Shown piece by piece: positions 37,201 through 51,900 of a DNA stretch of 64,000 bases. Origin of the DNA: Rotaria macrura (lineage: Eukaryota; Rotifera; Eurotatoria; Philodinida; Philodinidae). The translations under genes and the position numbers were made by a program. The stretch spans positions 117,637 through 181,636 of the forward strand of contig OENT01000157.1 in assembly GCA_900239685.1 (NCBI GenBank). The letters run 5' to 3'. Each line of letters opens with the position of its first letter. Position 1 is the stretch's first letter. The notes under the pieces were generated by a model. It saw only the letters and a list, made by a program, of their open reading frames with translations. It made no database searches and had not been told where the DNA came from.

Positions 37201-40200
37201 TGGAAGACCTGGTGGACCGGCGCGACCTTGCATTCCCTAAGAACGAATGGAAAAAACATTCCGGCATTCAACTACTAACATTTATTTTGTAGAAAATTAC
37301 GCGATCGCCAGGTTGACCAACCATACCCGGAAGACCTTTAAGCATATACATGTGGATGTAAATTTATATATATACATATATGTCAGTAATCAAGTTTTTT
37401 AATCAAGTCGATATACATACCACTGTCACCTAATTTCCCATTCAATCCAGGTAATCCTGGAGCACCTGCAAAACCCGGTGCACCTGATGTTAAGAAAAAT
37501 TCGTATCATCATTACTATCAAAGACAGAGTTCAATTATGAGTTTACCAGGAAATCCAACAAGACCTGGAAGACCTTTTGATCCACTAGTACCGGATAAAC
37601 CGGGCTAAAGCAAATAGAAAACGTGTGATAAAATGATATCTACAGTCAAGAATCCATATGTTTGCTTACGGTTCCTCGAAGACCTGGAACACCTGGAAGG
37701 CCCTGTAGACCCGTGAAGCCAGGTTCACCACGTATACCTTCAAGAAATAGTTAATAAATATATATATTTAACAACTGCTAAAAACATACCATTGATGCCT
37801 TTGAACCAATCACCCATTTCACCTTTCATACCGGGTAAGCCTGGACGTCCTATAAATTGAAATAATCGTGAAAAACAAATTCTAAAAATGAATCCCTGAT
37901 TGAATTACCGTCGCGGCCAGGTAGACCTGGAGCACCGGATAAACCAGCAAGACTGAAAAAGTAAAGCAAACATATTGATAACATTATCAACATTTTCATT
38001 TGATACTTATATTACCCAGTTTCACCGTGAGGTCCTCGGAGACCATCTATAACACAGGCAACACATTACGTATTATGAAGTATTATAAATTCTTTCTTTC
38101 GATATACGTACATTTGCCAGGTTCACCTGGAGAACCTTTCGAACCAGTTTGACCAGCTTGACCAGGTTCTCCTATAAATTAAAATATTCTCTTCCTATCA
38201 TGCATCATTATCAAACATTTACCCGTTTCTCCTTTTTGACCTGGTTGACTGATACCACCATCAAGACCAGTTTCGCCGACGTCACCTAAATGAAAAATGA
38301 AAAATTCATAGCGATTGTATGCAGTGCCATTTGAAAAGTGGCTATACCTTGATATCCTTTAGAACCCGGTAAACCTGGTAGACCATTTGTACCAGCGTTG
38401 CCCGGTACTCCACCTAACAATACAGTTTTTTTATTCGTATTTTCCTTTAAGAAAACAAACTTATCATTTCTACTTACGCTCTCCAGGCATACCAGGACGA
38501 CCTATACAAATCAGAATTCATTAGTTCGATAAAATAAATCGACAACAACAGTAGTAAAAATTACCTTTCATTCCAATCAAACCTGGAGAACCAAAACCTC
38601 CATCGTCACCCCCTGATTTTATTAGAAACACTCAGTATGCAACTAAATAAAGAAGATTTAAATATACGTACTCTGGCCTGGTTGACCTGGGAAGCCAGGT
38701 GGTCCATCTTGACCACAAAGACCCTAAGCAACAAGGTTCATATAAGAATTTTTCGCTACATCACAATGACGTACCAAATCACCAGGTAAACCTCGAAAGC
38801 CAGGTGGACCAAGAGTACCAGGAGCTCCAGCTATTCCAAGAGCTAAATGGGAAAACAATTCAGTATAGTCGCGAAAAATCCGAGAAAAATATTTACGTCC
38901 ACGTCGACCAGGAAGACCAGGAACACCCACATCACCGCATAAACCAGGTGCAGTACCACCTATAACAACTCGAATGCACTCCTCAGGAAGTTAGTACTAC
39001 TACGTATTATACCTTTTTCTCCTCTAAGACCTTGTAAACCAGCTGATCCAGGAAGACCATTCACACCTACAATCCAAGCCAAATAAAAATAGAAAAGAAA
39101 CATGATTCAGCAAATTATTCACTCACCTGGCATGCCTGGTGTACCTCGTAGACCGGGTAGACCGCCTAAAATAATCCTTATCATTAGTGGATAACGATTT
39201 TATTCGTCAATAACTCACGTGGTCCTGGTAAACCAGGTGTGCCACGTGCACCAGTTACACCCTTTGGACCTGCATAGCCCTGTGGTCCAGTAACTGTTGC
39301 TATGCCAGGATTACCGCATTGACCCTAAACATAACAAAAATAAGTAGCTGTATCATGATTAAACCTTTGTGTAAAATTTACCTTTGCACCTGGCAATCCA
39401 GGTAAGCCAGATTGTCCATTCATACCAGGAGCTCCAGGTCTAGAAGATAAGACAATGTTTAATGCAAGTAAAACTATAAGCCAAGAGTTTCTACCGTCCA
39501 TCAAGACCACGTCGCCCATCAAGGCCAGGATAGCCTATAGAAAATCATTGCAAAATACTCATTGAATGGCAAGTTTCAGATCTACCTTTAGTTCCATGTT
39601 CGCCTAGAAATACAATCAATAGAATTTAAGTGATGAATACATGATTAGTTCAACATACCTGGTGCACCAGGAATGCCATCTCGGCCACTTTCACCCTAAT
39701 AATATAGGTTTATTGGCATATTTCAGCTTGATGATACATAATTATCTTAGATTCGTTCTCACCTTAAGACCAGGAAATCCAGGAGCACCAGGTGAGCCAT
39801 CTCGTCCAGGTAAACCAGAGGCACCTTATTGATATTAAACATGTTCATGATATCATTCCGAAAATACATAGAACAAACAATTACTTACCAGGTAGACCAG
39901 AATTACTAGAATAAATCGGAAGTTAAAAAGAAAGCAATAGAACTCTAGTTAATATAAATAGATTGAAAATGATTACCCTTGATCACCACGTAGACCTGTA
40001 AGACCTTGCGGACCAGGCAGTACTATTATTCTTGGTGCATCATCACCAGGTAGACCAGGAAGGCCAGGTCGTCCAGTTTTACCTGGTGCACCACATTCAC
40101 CTTCATCACCACGTGGTCCACTTGCAAAGATTTGACCTGGTGGTCCAGTTGGACCTCGTGGACCTATTCACGAATGTTTAAACAAGCATTTATAGATATT

Positions 40201-43200
40201 TCAATAGTCAATAGTAAGCATCAAATGTACCTTTTGGCCCTGCAAAACCCGGAGTACCTGGTCGACCGATTTCACCCCAAGGACCCTATCAAGACAGAGT
40301 ACTATTATCTGTAGAAAGAATCAAATATCGTCTAAAACATACTCGTGGACCAGGCGCACCTGGAGCACCATCATATCTAGAATTCGATGAATTGAAGTGT
40401 AAAATATTGTTGTTTTTTTTTAATCTAACTCATACCCATCACGTCCATTAACACCAGGTTCACCAACATCACCCAGATAACCTTTAACACCAGGGTCACC
40501 ATTTGGTCCAGGATGGCCTTAATTGAAAATATTAGATGAAAACGTTATTATCAAAGATTCATGCTAACCTTTGATACCATCATTACCAATTAAATCACCA
40601 GGTTCACCTTTCTGTCCAGATCTACCATGGTAGCCGTTTCGACCAGCAATTCCCTTAAATAAACAAAAAATAAAATAAAAATTCAAACTTTTGTTCTGTC
40701 TTTGTTTCTAACAGAACTATTAATTTACATTCGGTCCTGGTAAACCAGAAGGTCCAGGTAAGCCAACGGAACCTGTATCACCCGTTCCGCCTGCACAAAA
40801 AATAATTGCCGTATGGTCAGAAAGATGAAAAGAAGCCATCAAAATGATTACCTCGAAAACCGGGTGCACCATTTAACTAGAAAACGAATGAAGATTATAT
40901 AGGCAATAAATAAGTATTTTATTTAACAGATACTTACTCCTGGGCGTCCACGGTAACCTTGGCTACCGCGATCACCTTGAAGACCGGCAACAGCAGGTGG
41001 GCAATAGCCACAACCACCAGCATCACCTTAAACATAATAGAACGAGTAAAATGTATTGTCCTCTACTCTCTCCGTAATACTGACCGGCGTCACCTTTAGT
41101 TCCAGAAACACCTAAAAAACGAGAGCATTATGTAAGAATCCTTTTCCAATAATAAAACTTTTACTATGAACATACCAGGTAAGCCAGGCGCTCCTGGAAA
41201 ACCTGATCGACCAGGAAATCTAAAATGAGACTACTTTCTATACAATGATCATTGTGAAGACGACAATATTCACCCTTGTGGACCAGTTGGACCATATCCT
41301 GAAAAAATAGAAAATCATGCAATCAAATGTGAGTGTCACATAAAAATTTCTTTTCTTACCTTGATATCCTTGAAAACCTGGCTCCGCAGGAGAACCTTTC
41401 AAAGAGCCATACAATGATCATCGATGGATAGTGATCTACAGAAACACTTACCTGGTAGACCTGGTTCACCAATATCACCCGGAAGTCCCTCTATACCAGG
41501 ATCTAAAGAATGTAATAAATAACTTCATCGAATAAAAACTACAAAAAAAATTAGCTTACATCCAGGGCGACCAGGAAGGCCACTGGTCCCACGTGATCCT
41601 ACAAGTGAAAAATTTGAATTTTATTTTAACTCAAAAAAAAGTATATCAATAAATATATATGTGTAAATACCGTATGTATCTTCACCAGGTAGGCCTTTTT
41701 CGCCAATGCTACCTTTGTCTCCGGGAGTACCTAGATTGGCCATAAATGTGCATGGGAAAGCATGAAAAAAAGATATTCAATCTTACCAGCAGCACCAGGT
41801 AGACCAGGAGGACCAGAAAGACCTAAATGAAGAAGAAGAAGAAGAAATTTCATATGATAAAAATAAACAAATAACATATTTCTTACCATCAGCACCACGA
41901 TCACCCTTTTCTGCATCAGCTGTGTCACCCATGGGACCAGGTCGACCAGACGAACCATAGTCACCTCGTTCACCTTTCATACCTTCTCGGCCTAAATTAT
42001 CAAACATCTAACTATATGTAAGGGTGATTTCTAAATAAATTACCAGGCAAACCAGGAACTCCTGCGAATCCATTTGGTCCTGAATCACCTGTCATTCCCT
42101 AGAAAGAAGAAAGTATAGAAATCGACTAAAATAAGTCATGTGTTTATACGTACAGGATATCCAGGTGGTCCCGGAAGTGGACGAGCCCGTTTGTTACCAT
42201 ATGTCTACAGAAAAAACGTAGTGGAAATGGGAAAGCAGGAAGTTTTTCATCTTACATTAGGACCTTGTTGGCCAGTATCACCACGTTGACCTTTAGAGCC
42301 AGGATATCCGTTTCGGCCAGATTCTTCAAGTTGAAGAAAGATGGCATGATATTATGTTGAGAATTGCTTTTTCAAGAATCAACTTACCACCAGGAAGACC
42401 TTCAGATCCAGGTGGACCAGGTAGGCCTATAGAAGTGAAAAAACACAATGAAAATTTGAAAAAAATTATTTTGTAACAATATTAGCAAACCTATTTCTCC
42501 CTTGACACCAAATGGACCTTGGGGACCTTCTTTGCCAAATTTACCCTATGTGTTGGTTGAAAAGACAAATCTATGTGGAAGTATTTATTTCACTCATTTA
42601 CTTGTGGACCATGTGCACCGGTTTCACCTTTTTCTCCCTTAGGTCCTTGTAAACCATTGATACCCTGAAAACACCAAGTACTGCGTTTATGAAAAGTCAT
42701 CAAATAGAGTTTCATACCAAATAACCTGATTGACCACGTTCACCCTTATAACCACGATCTCCATCAGGTCCGCGTGATCCTGGTGGTCCTTGTACATTAG
42801 TAAGACCTTGGAAGAAATATACTTTATTTTATTTCCTATCACGCTGATAAGGATAGTATTGATTCAAAAGAAAAAAGAGAAGAAAATACTAAAGCTGATA
42901 GTGAATAAGGATCACAGAAAAAAATGTCGATTGTGTCTGAGTCGACTGCTCCTTGGGTATCGCAATAAAAGATCATTAAAAAAATATCATGTGTATTAAT
43001 AAGAATGGTAATAATAGGAACGATAAAAATGATAATAAAAAGCTGAGAACATGCGAACGTTATTTTTTTATTAGATTAGTAGAAAAATAATACGTTCGCT
43101 TCCATCCCTCTGGTCTTAGTTCTATTTTGAAAAGCATGGAAAGGTGAAGCTTTGCTATTTTCTTATATTTGTATACTTACAAGGTCTATTGCCACACATT

Positions 43201-45968
43201 CGATCTATTAAATCCAAGTAAGGATATATCATAGCAATCAACAAGCAAAAAAGATAAAAGCTCAAAAGTTTCACTAAACTCTGGTATGAATCCATTCTTG
43301 GGTACTTTTTATTCCCATCGTTTCTATACAGTAACCTGTAAAATACTCATACCTCGTAAACGATTATATGGAACGGGATCTACTGGTGTCGGAGCATTGT
43401 CACCTAAAATGGAAGAGAAGAATTACATCAAAATATTTTCATGTGACTTTTTTTCTAATTCATACCCGGTTCACCACGACCACCTGAAAGATAAAGTAGA
43501 TATTAATTATGATTCAGTTAAATAATCAGATTGTCTTTACCTTTGACACCATAGCTTGGTTGGCCAGGCATTCCTGACGAACCTGGATCTCCTCTTAAGC
43601 CAGGTGGACCCTGAAAATCGAAACAGTGTTTTAAGATTATATATCATAAGAGAATGTGAAACCTACATCTTTTCCCGAAGGTCCAACTGAACCTGGCGTG
43701 CCTGGCGCACCTGGAGATCCTGGCCAGCCCTATCGACATATTACTAGAAACATATGATTCTTGTTTTCGATTCATACTTACAGCAACACCCGGAGGACCA
43801 GGTAGACCCGGGTCACCACGTGGTCCTACTATAATATCATTAATACCTGTTGTTTCACCTGGTTCACCCTTAATTGTAACGCTTTGATTCTCTATTGACA
43901 TAAAATGACAATGAAAATATCTTACTTTTTCACCAGGTCTGCCAGGTAGACCGGGGGGACCCGGAGGACCATCAACGACCACGCGTCCATTTTCACCTTG
44001 TTCACCCTATGTTCGAAAAATTAATTAATTTGGTCCTCTATTGCTTTTTTTTATTTGGAATGTTTTATTCTTGTTCGTAGAATGAAAACATAGGTCATAT
44101 TATTAATCTAATGCCATATGACAATCGTCTAATGTAACATCTTTTTCAAGGTCATAGTATTTCGTCTGATAATTGAAACCTTTAGAAATGTCACAAATAG
44201 ATCTGCATGGTCTCTTTTTTTTACTAAATACATTCGATCAGTGCATAGACATAAATAAGCTAATGGCAAATCCATTAATATTTCTTTGCCATAACAACTG
44301 GACCTTGATCTCTGAGAAAACATTGTTGATATTCTCAGAAGCATGTAAGATGTGGTACATTTAATATCCGTTTTTGATGCTATCAATCATTGCTGAGAGT
44401 CACTGACATTGGCATATGCATTAATCTTGATACTAATACTATATTATTGCTATACATCTAACAACATTTGTACACATTTTAGAGAACGTTCTATAAAAAT
44501 ACGTAGGGTATTTCTGATTTTGTTCTATTTTTTTACATGTCTCAGCATAAAGATGCATTTTAACGAGAATAGTTTGATGAACATATCAGTTTTTGTTATT
44601 TGTCAAGTATGTTAATAATTGAAAAAGATTTTTAGGTGATACGCCTTTAGTATTTATGCGCTTATGTGCTCTAGCAGCTGTTGTTTTTCGTCTGATTTCC
44701 TTTCACAAATTGTCTATCTATCATATGTCTATATTCGTGCATGAATAATCCATTAAATCGCAATAGACCATCAAGGGCGATATATAGAAAGACAGAAAAA
44801 TACACCACATCGTTGTTTATTTATACAGTCGTCATTTTCCTACGTATTCATCATGCCGCATGAAGGAAATATGCAAGGTCTTATGCACAACAACTAAATC
44901 AGTTAATTAGAACGTCTGGAACTTAAGATAGAATATGCGACAAACAAACCGCATATGTTGTCTCGTTTATCCTATCATCAAGCACTTCTTATCAAGGCTA
45001 TTGAATTCCTTTCTTTTTCTATACGTCCACCAAGAAAAACAAGAAAAAAAGCAGACGCCTTTTCAACATATTTTTCCAATGTGCTGATATATCATATACT
45101 GCATCATCCTTGATTTATGTACGATTAGTGTTTATCTAATCAAGATGGGAGAAAAGAAAAGAAAAGTCGACTAGTCGTCTTCTTATAAACGAAGTAAACA
45201 TGGATACAGGGACGTGCTATCAAATGAATACTGTAATGTTTTTCTATTTACTTTACTGCCGTTACATCCTGGTACACCGGGAATACCGCGTGGACCAATA
45301 GCACCAGGTTGTCCAGGAAACCCATTCTGACCATCAATCGGCAATAAACCATCTTCACCCTATATTTTCAGAAGAGAAAAAGAAAAAAAATCAAAATTAA
45401 TATAAATATAAACATAATGTTTGTGCTTGTAATTCACTCGTTCGCCTTTGTTGCCATATTGACCACGATCACCTTTTTCACCAGAGAGACCTTGGTTGCC
45501 TGCTTGTCCAGCAGGACCCTTCAAACCACGGTCACCTGGTACTCCAGGAAATCCTGGTGGACCTGAAAAAAAAGACGTTTATGAAAATGAGTGTATGATT
45601 GTAAAATGAAAGCTTCATCTTTTTATCGTGTCTAAGGAAATGACATACCAGAAAGGCCCATTGCACCTTTTCCCGGACATTGACAATCACGCCGTGGGCC
45701 ACAGCCTTTACATTCTGAACCTTGAACAAATGTATCACTACCATCTTCAGATCGATATACTCTTGATGCAGGGGGAGGATTTCTATAATTTTGTCTCTTT
45801 ACTCGCATACCCGACTCGTCATCATCGTTTTGAGCCTATAAGTAGCAAGACAATAAATATACATGTTTATTAATCAAAGTAAAAACTCACTGTTCGAGCT
45901 TCGATATGATTAAGTATTGTCAAAAATAGTAGAATACCGATGAGAATCGGCCTCAATAAAGAAGCCAT
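34268..45968 (-). CDS. COL4A1: Type IV collagen alpha chain, alpha1-like (COL4A1-type)
   Basis: A secreted basement-membrane collagen made of dozens of short exons, mostly Gly-X-Y coding, separated by introns of about 45-80 bases. The start at 45968 opens a signal peptide ([20 protein letters not shown]), followed by MRVKR and a Cys-rich 7S segment [14 protein letters not shown]. The triple-helix region has many interruptions, some with cysteines (GECGAPG near 40090, [10 protein letters not shown] near 41000, GLCGQDG near 38715). The C-terminal NC1 domain (roughly 35060 to 34268) has two repeats: [46 protein letters not shown] and then [52 protein letters not shown] and SMAP match human alpha1 more than alpha2. 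Met93 (SMAP) and Lys211 (TLKAG), the sulfilimine cross-link residues, are kept. The NC1 carries a C-terminal extension of about 25 residues. The largest intron (about 44010-45255) is 1.2 kb. Individual exon ends in the middle were not all checked. Confidence 0.9.
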
Positions 45969-46801
45969 CGTGTGCACGCGAACACCGGCACGGCTCACGA
46001 ATATGTAAAATTTAATATATCTAAAATACTAAACTGTGCACTCTGCTAAAATATGCTATCTTACCAAGTACACTAATATGAATAACTCCTGTACACGAAG
46101 TCGGTTGTTTGACACGTTTGTAAAAAGTAAAAAAAACGTGTTCAGTTCTCTTTGTTAGTTAGTAACCACAGCTCTAGTAGTAAAGGACAGCAATCCGCTC
46201 GAAAAAAAACAAGTTCGAGCTTTCCAATATGTATTTTTTTCTGTTTCCCTCTCTTCTCGATTTTTCTCTATTTTTTTGTGTCTATTTAGGGTAGACGACA
46301 ACAACTGTAGGAGCGACGAGAAAAATCGACGACAATAATTCTTCGGAACAAATTACGTGGGGCAAATATCTTTCTGCGAAGATAAAAAAAAAGATGTCTT
46401 ATTTTTATGCATACATAGTATTATATATGTTATCAGTACTCTTACTCAGCAGAAGAGTAGAATTAGTAATACATAGTCAATATTCATATTTCATGAGAAG
46501 GAATAGAATAAAAAACCGCGTTTTTCTGGTTGGTGGATTCGAGTGTCACCCCCGTACTCTCTCGTCTCTTTCTGTTTACCCCGTATTTCTCTCATTGCGG
46601 TAAGACAGTTGATATTATTATACTAAAGAAAAAAAATAGTCCAATTTCTGAGACGTTGGCATTTTTTTCTGCGCTTCCTCGCGTTCGGTCTTTATTCGCT
46701 TGTTGTAGACCATACGACGACGACGACGACGACAGGACATAAATTTTAACTGTCCGTCGCCGCTGCAAGACTGCGAGTGACTCTTGGCAGCTCACATAAG
46801 T
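45969..46801. promoter_or_regulatory. Probable bidirectional promoter of the collagen IV gene pair
   Basis: Only 833 bases lie between the two inferred start codons (45968 minus, 46802 plus), so both 5' untranslated regions and the promoters must fit here. Pyrimidine-rich tracts (46548-46597) and a more GC-rich part (about 46670-46800) with a (GAC)n run lie on the plus-gene side; AT-rich sequence lies on the minus-gene side. No clear TATA box can be assigned. A shared promoter is known for vertebrate COL4A1/COL4A2 and the head-to-head layout is also seen in flies; sharing here is inferred from distance. Confidence 0.65.
46714..46733. repeat. (GAC)n short tandem repeat in the 5' region of the plus collagen gene
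   Basis: About six perfect GAC units, about 70 bases upstream of the inferred start codon of the plus-strand collagen. Confidence 0.85.
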
Positions 46802-48916
46802 ATGCATTCAACTACAAAATTCTCAAAATCGTCCAGTGATTGGACAATAAGGTTAGTTTCTGAGTAGTTTGATGTCTTTGGTTTTTGAATGAAAAAGATA
46901 TTCTAAGTTAAACAAAAAGCTCTTACGAATTTATTTAAGTCCAATTGTTAGGAAGAAAATAAACCATATCAATTTAAAGTTCGCTGCAAATCGGATGTTT
47001 TCATTAATAGATCGTTTATAATAGTTTTTACATGTACGACTATTTCATATTTATTGTTATTAGTGCAAAACACAAAATAGATAATTACTATTGAGCTCTA
47101 TTTTTATATCAAGCAATAACTTATTTTGATGTCTAGGCCGATACTTTCTTCGTTGAGATGTATTGCAGTAACACCCATAGAGAATATGTATACTACAAAA
47201 AGAAAGTTGTTTGTGTTCAGACATCACTTCTTTACTCTTTCCAATCGACATACAAGGTGAAATCAAAAATAACAAGGTTCCTTCCTTTTGATGACCACAA
47301 AATAAGTAAGATAGAGGAGACAGACGAAGGACAGAGAATTCATGTCACCCGACCTAATAATAATAACAATGGTAGTAGCAACAGAAAAACATTTTATCCC
47401 ACGTCCGGATGAATAATTCGTCATCGCTCTTAATTATCCATCCTATCCTATGCCACTAGTTGAATTTCTCTTTCTCTTGTTGATGCTGTTAGTGGCAATA
47501 GGCGGCAACGTCATATCGCTCGTCCTTAGTAGTTTGTCTTCCCTCCCGTCATGTTAATAGATTATTGAGATCACATAATACATCCTTGGCTTATCATTTT
47601 TTTTCTCTCTTCTGGTTTGTTCGATTGCTTGGTTTATCGTAAGTCTGCTCTCGTCTATCTGTATGATTGTACCATCGTCATGTACATTCATGTATACTAC
47701 GTAGTTCTTTTCCTTTTCTGTACACTATCCGACACATATGAATTATCGCATTACGATAGAAAATATCAGTGGTTCGAAGGCCACTTTTGTTCGTCGTCTT
47801 ACGCTATAGTACCAGACGATAGCAAGAAAACAGAAGGACGTTATCATTACTGTTAACAACAATAAACAAACTGTTTTTATTAAAACGTTTGAAGAACACA
47901 ACACTCAAACAAATACATAGAAAGCATATGCAATAGACGTTCTCTTGCTCTTTGTCAATTGTTCATGAAAAATCGCTTAGTAAATGTTACTACAATTGAA
48001 TACTAATAACAATTGGGTGTATTTGAGAATTTCCAAGTAAGTTCTATTGATCTTCAGCCATCTGATATTATGGGCCATATTGTTGTACTTGAGTCACGGC
48101 ATACATCACATCATTAATTTGAATACCAAGTAAATATCATCAAGTGAGAAAGTATTAAATGATACCGTATGTTACCTTGAAGACACATAGATATCTAATT
48201 GTCTACTAAGTTTATATAAATAAAGCCCAGACAAAGATTTACAATATGTGTTTCATCATATAAGTTCTTTACTTGTTAAAAATAAATAAATAATTTTAGG
48301 CTAAATTATGCTTCCATTTTAATCGTACTCATCCTTGTCAACTTTATTGACTCAAGCAATGGCCAACAAAGGGTATGTACATTTGTTCCCATATGTATTT
48401 ATGATCTCATCACTGAAGATTGATAGTTATTACCATACAAAATTGTTCTATCAAAAAAAAAAGAAAATCGATATGTTTTCTTCTATTTCTGCATCGATTC
48501 ATTTTCTAATATCTTGAATAGAAAGAGAATTCATCATTCACGTCTATGTGTACTAATTGTAGCATAGAATTTATGAAGAAAATTGTCTATAACAAGAGCA
48601 AAACCTAAATGAAATATATTTATTTTTAAGTACCCAGATTCCCGTCCGGTAACACCACCACCCGGCTACGCATTCGCACCTGGCTATGGGTCAGCCCAAT
48701 ATCAATCACCACGAAATGGCAGTGGTGGCAATTGTGACAATTGTAATCAACCGTGTTTTTGTATAGCTCAGAAAGGAGACCAGGTATTTTGACCGTTAAT
48801 GAAATTACGAAAACTATTTTTGATAATATGAAAACGACATATTTAGGGTCCATCTGGCCCAATGGGTCCTGCTGGTAATCGAGGATCAAATGGTGTTTCT
48901 GGTCCTGAAGGTATAT

Positions 48917-48970
<54 letters not shown>

Positions 48971-51900
48971 TCGTGCTAGAAACAGAAAATTTCATATACA
49001 TGTTGTTTTAGGACCTGAGGGCTTGAAAGGAGACAAAGGTGAACGAGGTTTACCAGGTCTACCCGGTCAAAAAGGTGATCGAGTATGTAATATCCTATTT
49101 TTATAAAATAAGAGATTCATTTTTCTTTTTCAATCAACAGGGACGATCCGGTGAACCAGGCATGCCAGGTATGATAATCAAAAGCATCTTTTTTTAATAT
49201 TACTAATCAAATATGTTTTTTGGCAGGTCATCCCGGTTTACCCGGTCTTCCAGGTCCAAAAGTAAGTTGATAGATCAATCTATTGCGAAAGAATTATGAA
49301 TGTATATGCACATATTCATTTCCTTTTAGGGACCAAACGGTAAATAATGATGGATAGTTTGGCAAAGAGATAAGATGAAAATTGCTCTTCTTTCAGGTTT
49401 ACCTGGTCGTGATGGATGTAATGGAACTAAAGTAAAATAAGAGAAAAGAAAACATACCAATCAACTGCATGTCCTCATATTATTTTAGGGAGAACCTGGT
49501 CGAGATGGATATAGTGGACAAGTAGGACAAATAAATAAATTTTAATTTAAAAATTTTTTAAATTTCTAATGCTTTTAGGCTGGACGTCCCGGTGAACCAG
49601 GTGCGTATTTGGCATGATATTGCTTGATATGTATGCTCTAGGTTTTTTTTTGTTCTCTGTGTATTTCAGGTATACCCGGAACTCGTGGTCCAAAAGGTAT
49701 GAAGATATGATTTACAAACTTAATATCATTTTTTCTATTGCTCGCTATAGGTGAACCTGCTCAAACTTTACCTGGATTCAAAGGCGAATTTGTATGAATA
49801 AAAGAACAATTAATGATTTGTCCCCATCGATAAAAACATAATATATTTATATTTTAGGGACCACCAGGATCTCCCGGTCTTCCCGGTGCTGCTGTAAGCT
49901 TTTCTTAGTAGTCTTTAAAACTTAGTAACTAGTATTGTTCATATCATTTAGGGCCCACCCGGAAATCCTGGTATTCCCGGAAGCCCAGGTTCTGTTGGCT
50001 TTCCTGGTCGTTCTGTAAGTACTAGAATGGTGGTTTTTGCTTTATTTCTAAATCGAAGAAATGTTTTAGGGTCCTAAAGGTGATCGTGGTGATTCAGGTC
50101 TTCCAGGTAAGACAAAAACAAAATTTCATCGTAAGTGTATTTTCTAAAAAATTCGTCTAGGAAATCCTGGTGCTGGGTTCAGCGGTGAAAAAGGTCAAAA
50201 AGGAGAGCCAGTAAATTCATGAAATTTTACGATGAAATGTTATTAATTTTTGAAATTCACCTAGGGTTCATCTGCTCCCTTCATGCCGCCAAATTTTGAA
50301 GAGATACGCGGTAACTTCAGTTATGCTCCAATATCGATTCCTGGTCCCAGTGGTCTAAAGGTAAATGTTTGTTTTTGTGCATTAAAAACAATGTGCCTCG
50401 TTTATATTTATATACACATGCATATGTTTATATTTTATTTCTTGTTTCTAACAGGGTGCTATGGGACCGAAAGGTGAATCTGGTGAAAGTGGTTATCCTG
50501 GTGCCCCTGGTTCTGCTGGACCACCAGGTTTAGTCGGTGAAAAGGGTATACCCGGCCCTGTTGGACCACGAGTAAGTATTTTATTAATCGACGAATATTT
50601 CTTGATCAAGTTTATTTTTCTTAATAGGGCCCAACTGGTTTGCCTGGTCAAGCAGGTTTCCCCGGACAATCAGGGTAAGATTATTGAATTCTGAGTGATT
50701 ATGCATCATGAATTTCCTTCATTTCTATTACAGTGATCGTGGTAGTCCCGGCTATCCTGGCCCATCTGTATGTAACAAGTTATAAATTAAAGAAAACAAC
50801 AACACTTGCTGTTCTTTTCTTTTATAGGGTAACCCAGGACGTCCTGGTCAAAACGGATTGCCAGGAGAAAAAGGTCTCAACGATTCATTCATTTTCGTAT
50901 AAAAATCGCAAAAGAAGCATATGATGTTTTTAGGTGACCGAGGCTTCCCTGGTATGCCTGGCATGTGTTTAACTGTGAGTTAAGATATCATCAACTACGC
51001 TGAAGTACCTAGATACAAATTCTTTTTTTTAAGGATCAAGCTGAAGGCACCTCACCCGGACAACCAGGCCCATCAGTAAGTTCAATATCAAATTATCAGA
51101 TAAAAATTTCTGATATATTATTTTACTTTGTTTAACTTATAGGGACCGAAAGGAGAACACGGTAGCTATTCGACTTATTCATTTGTAGCACTGACCGAAT
51201 ACTACGGTTATTTTTTTTCTATATTAAGGACCGCCCGGTGCCCCAGGCTTTCCCGGTGCCCCAGTAAGTATTTAGAATTCAACCGGTAAAATTTAAAAGA
51301 AACGTTTTTTTTCCATCCTTGTTAAAGGGTCTTCCAGGTCCAATAGGTCCAAAAGGTGATCGTGGTTTTGATGGTGGACCTGGTAGTCCTGGTCCACGTA
51401 AGCGTTACATTATTCATATATTCATTTATTTTGAATCTCATTTTCTTGCAGCTGGCCGTGATGGTATCAAAGGAGCTACGGGAGATAGTGGACGACCAGG
51501 TATGAACAACATGAACTAAAAACGGTATTTTCTTCATGGATTCATATGATATTTTAGGTGATCCCGGTCCGGCTGGATTCCCTGGCCCATCAGGCAAGTC
51601 TGGATAATGAAAGTGAATATTTACTTAATGAAATAAATATAATGATCATAGGTTATCGTGGATCTAAAGGTGAACCAGGTCCAAAAGGTTAGTAGAATAC
51701 ATTATTTAGTTTCATCTGTTTTTTCATTCGATCAATTGTATTTTTTTAGGTGAACCCGGTCGTTCATTCCCTGGTCCCCCAGGTATAGATGGTTATCCAG
51801 GCTCAGGTGGTCCTTCAGGACAGAAAGGTAAAAGTTAATCGAACAACGGCTGCATTTATCCATGATTCATTTCTTCTAGGTGAACGTGGTCCACGTGGTC

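Noticed and set aside
43180-43206. Small exon candidate CGNRP in the minus collagen gene
   Set aside because: It has acceptor- and donor-like ends, but I could not verify that its phase joins both neighbours, so it is not listed separately.
44129-44386. ORFs on both strands in the 1.2 kb collagen intron
   Set aside because: Overlapping antisense frames of similar length without domains, typical of AT-rich chance ORFs.
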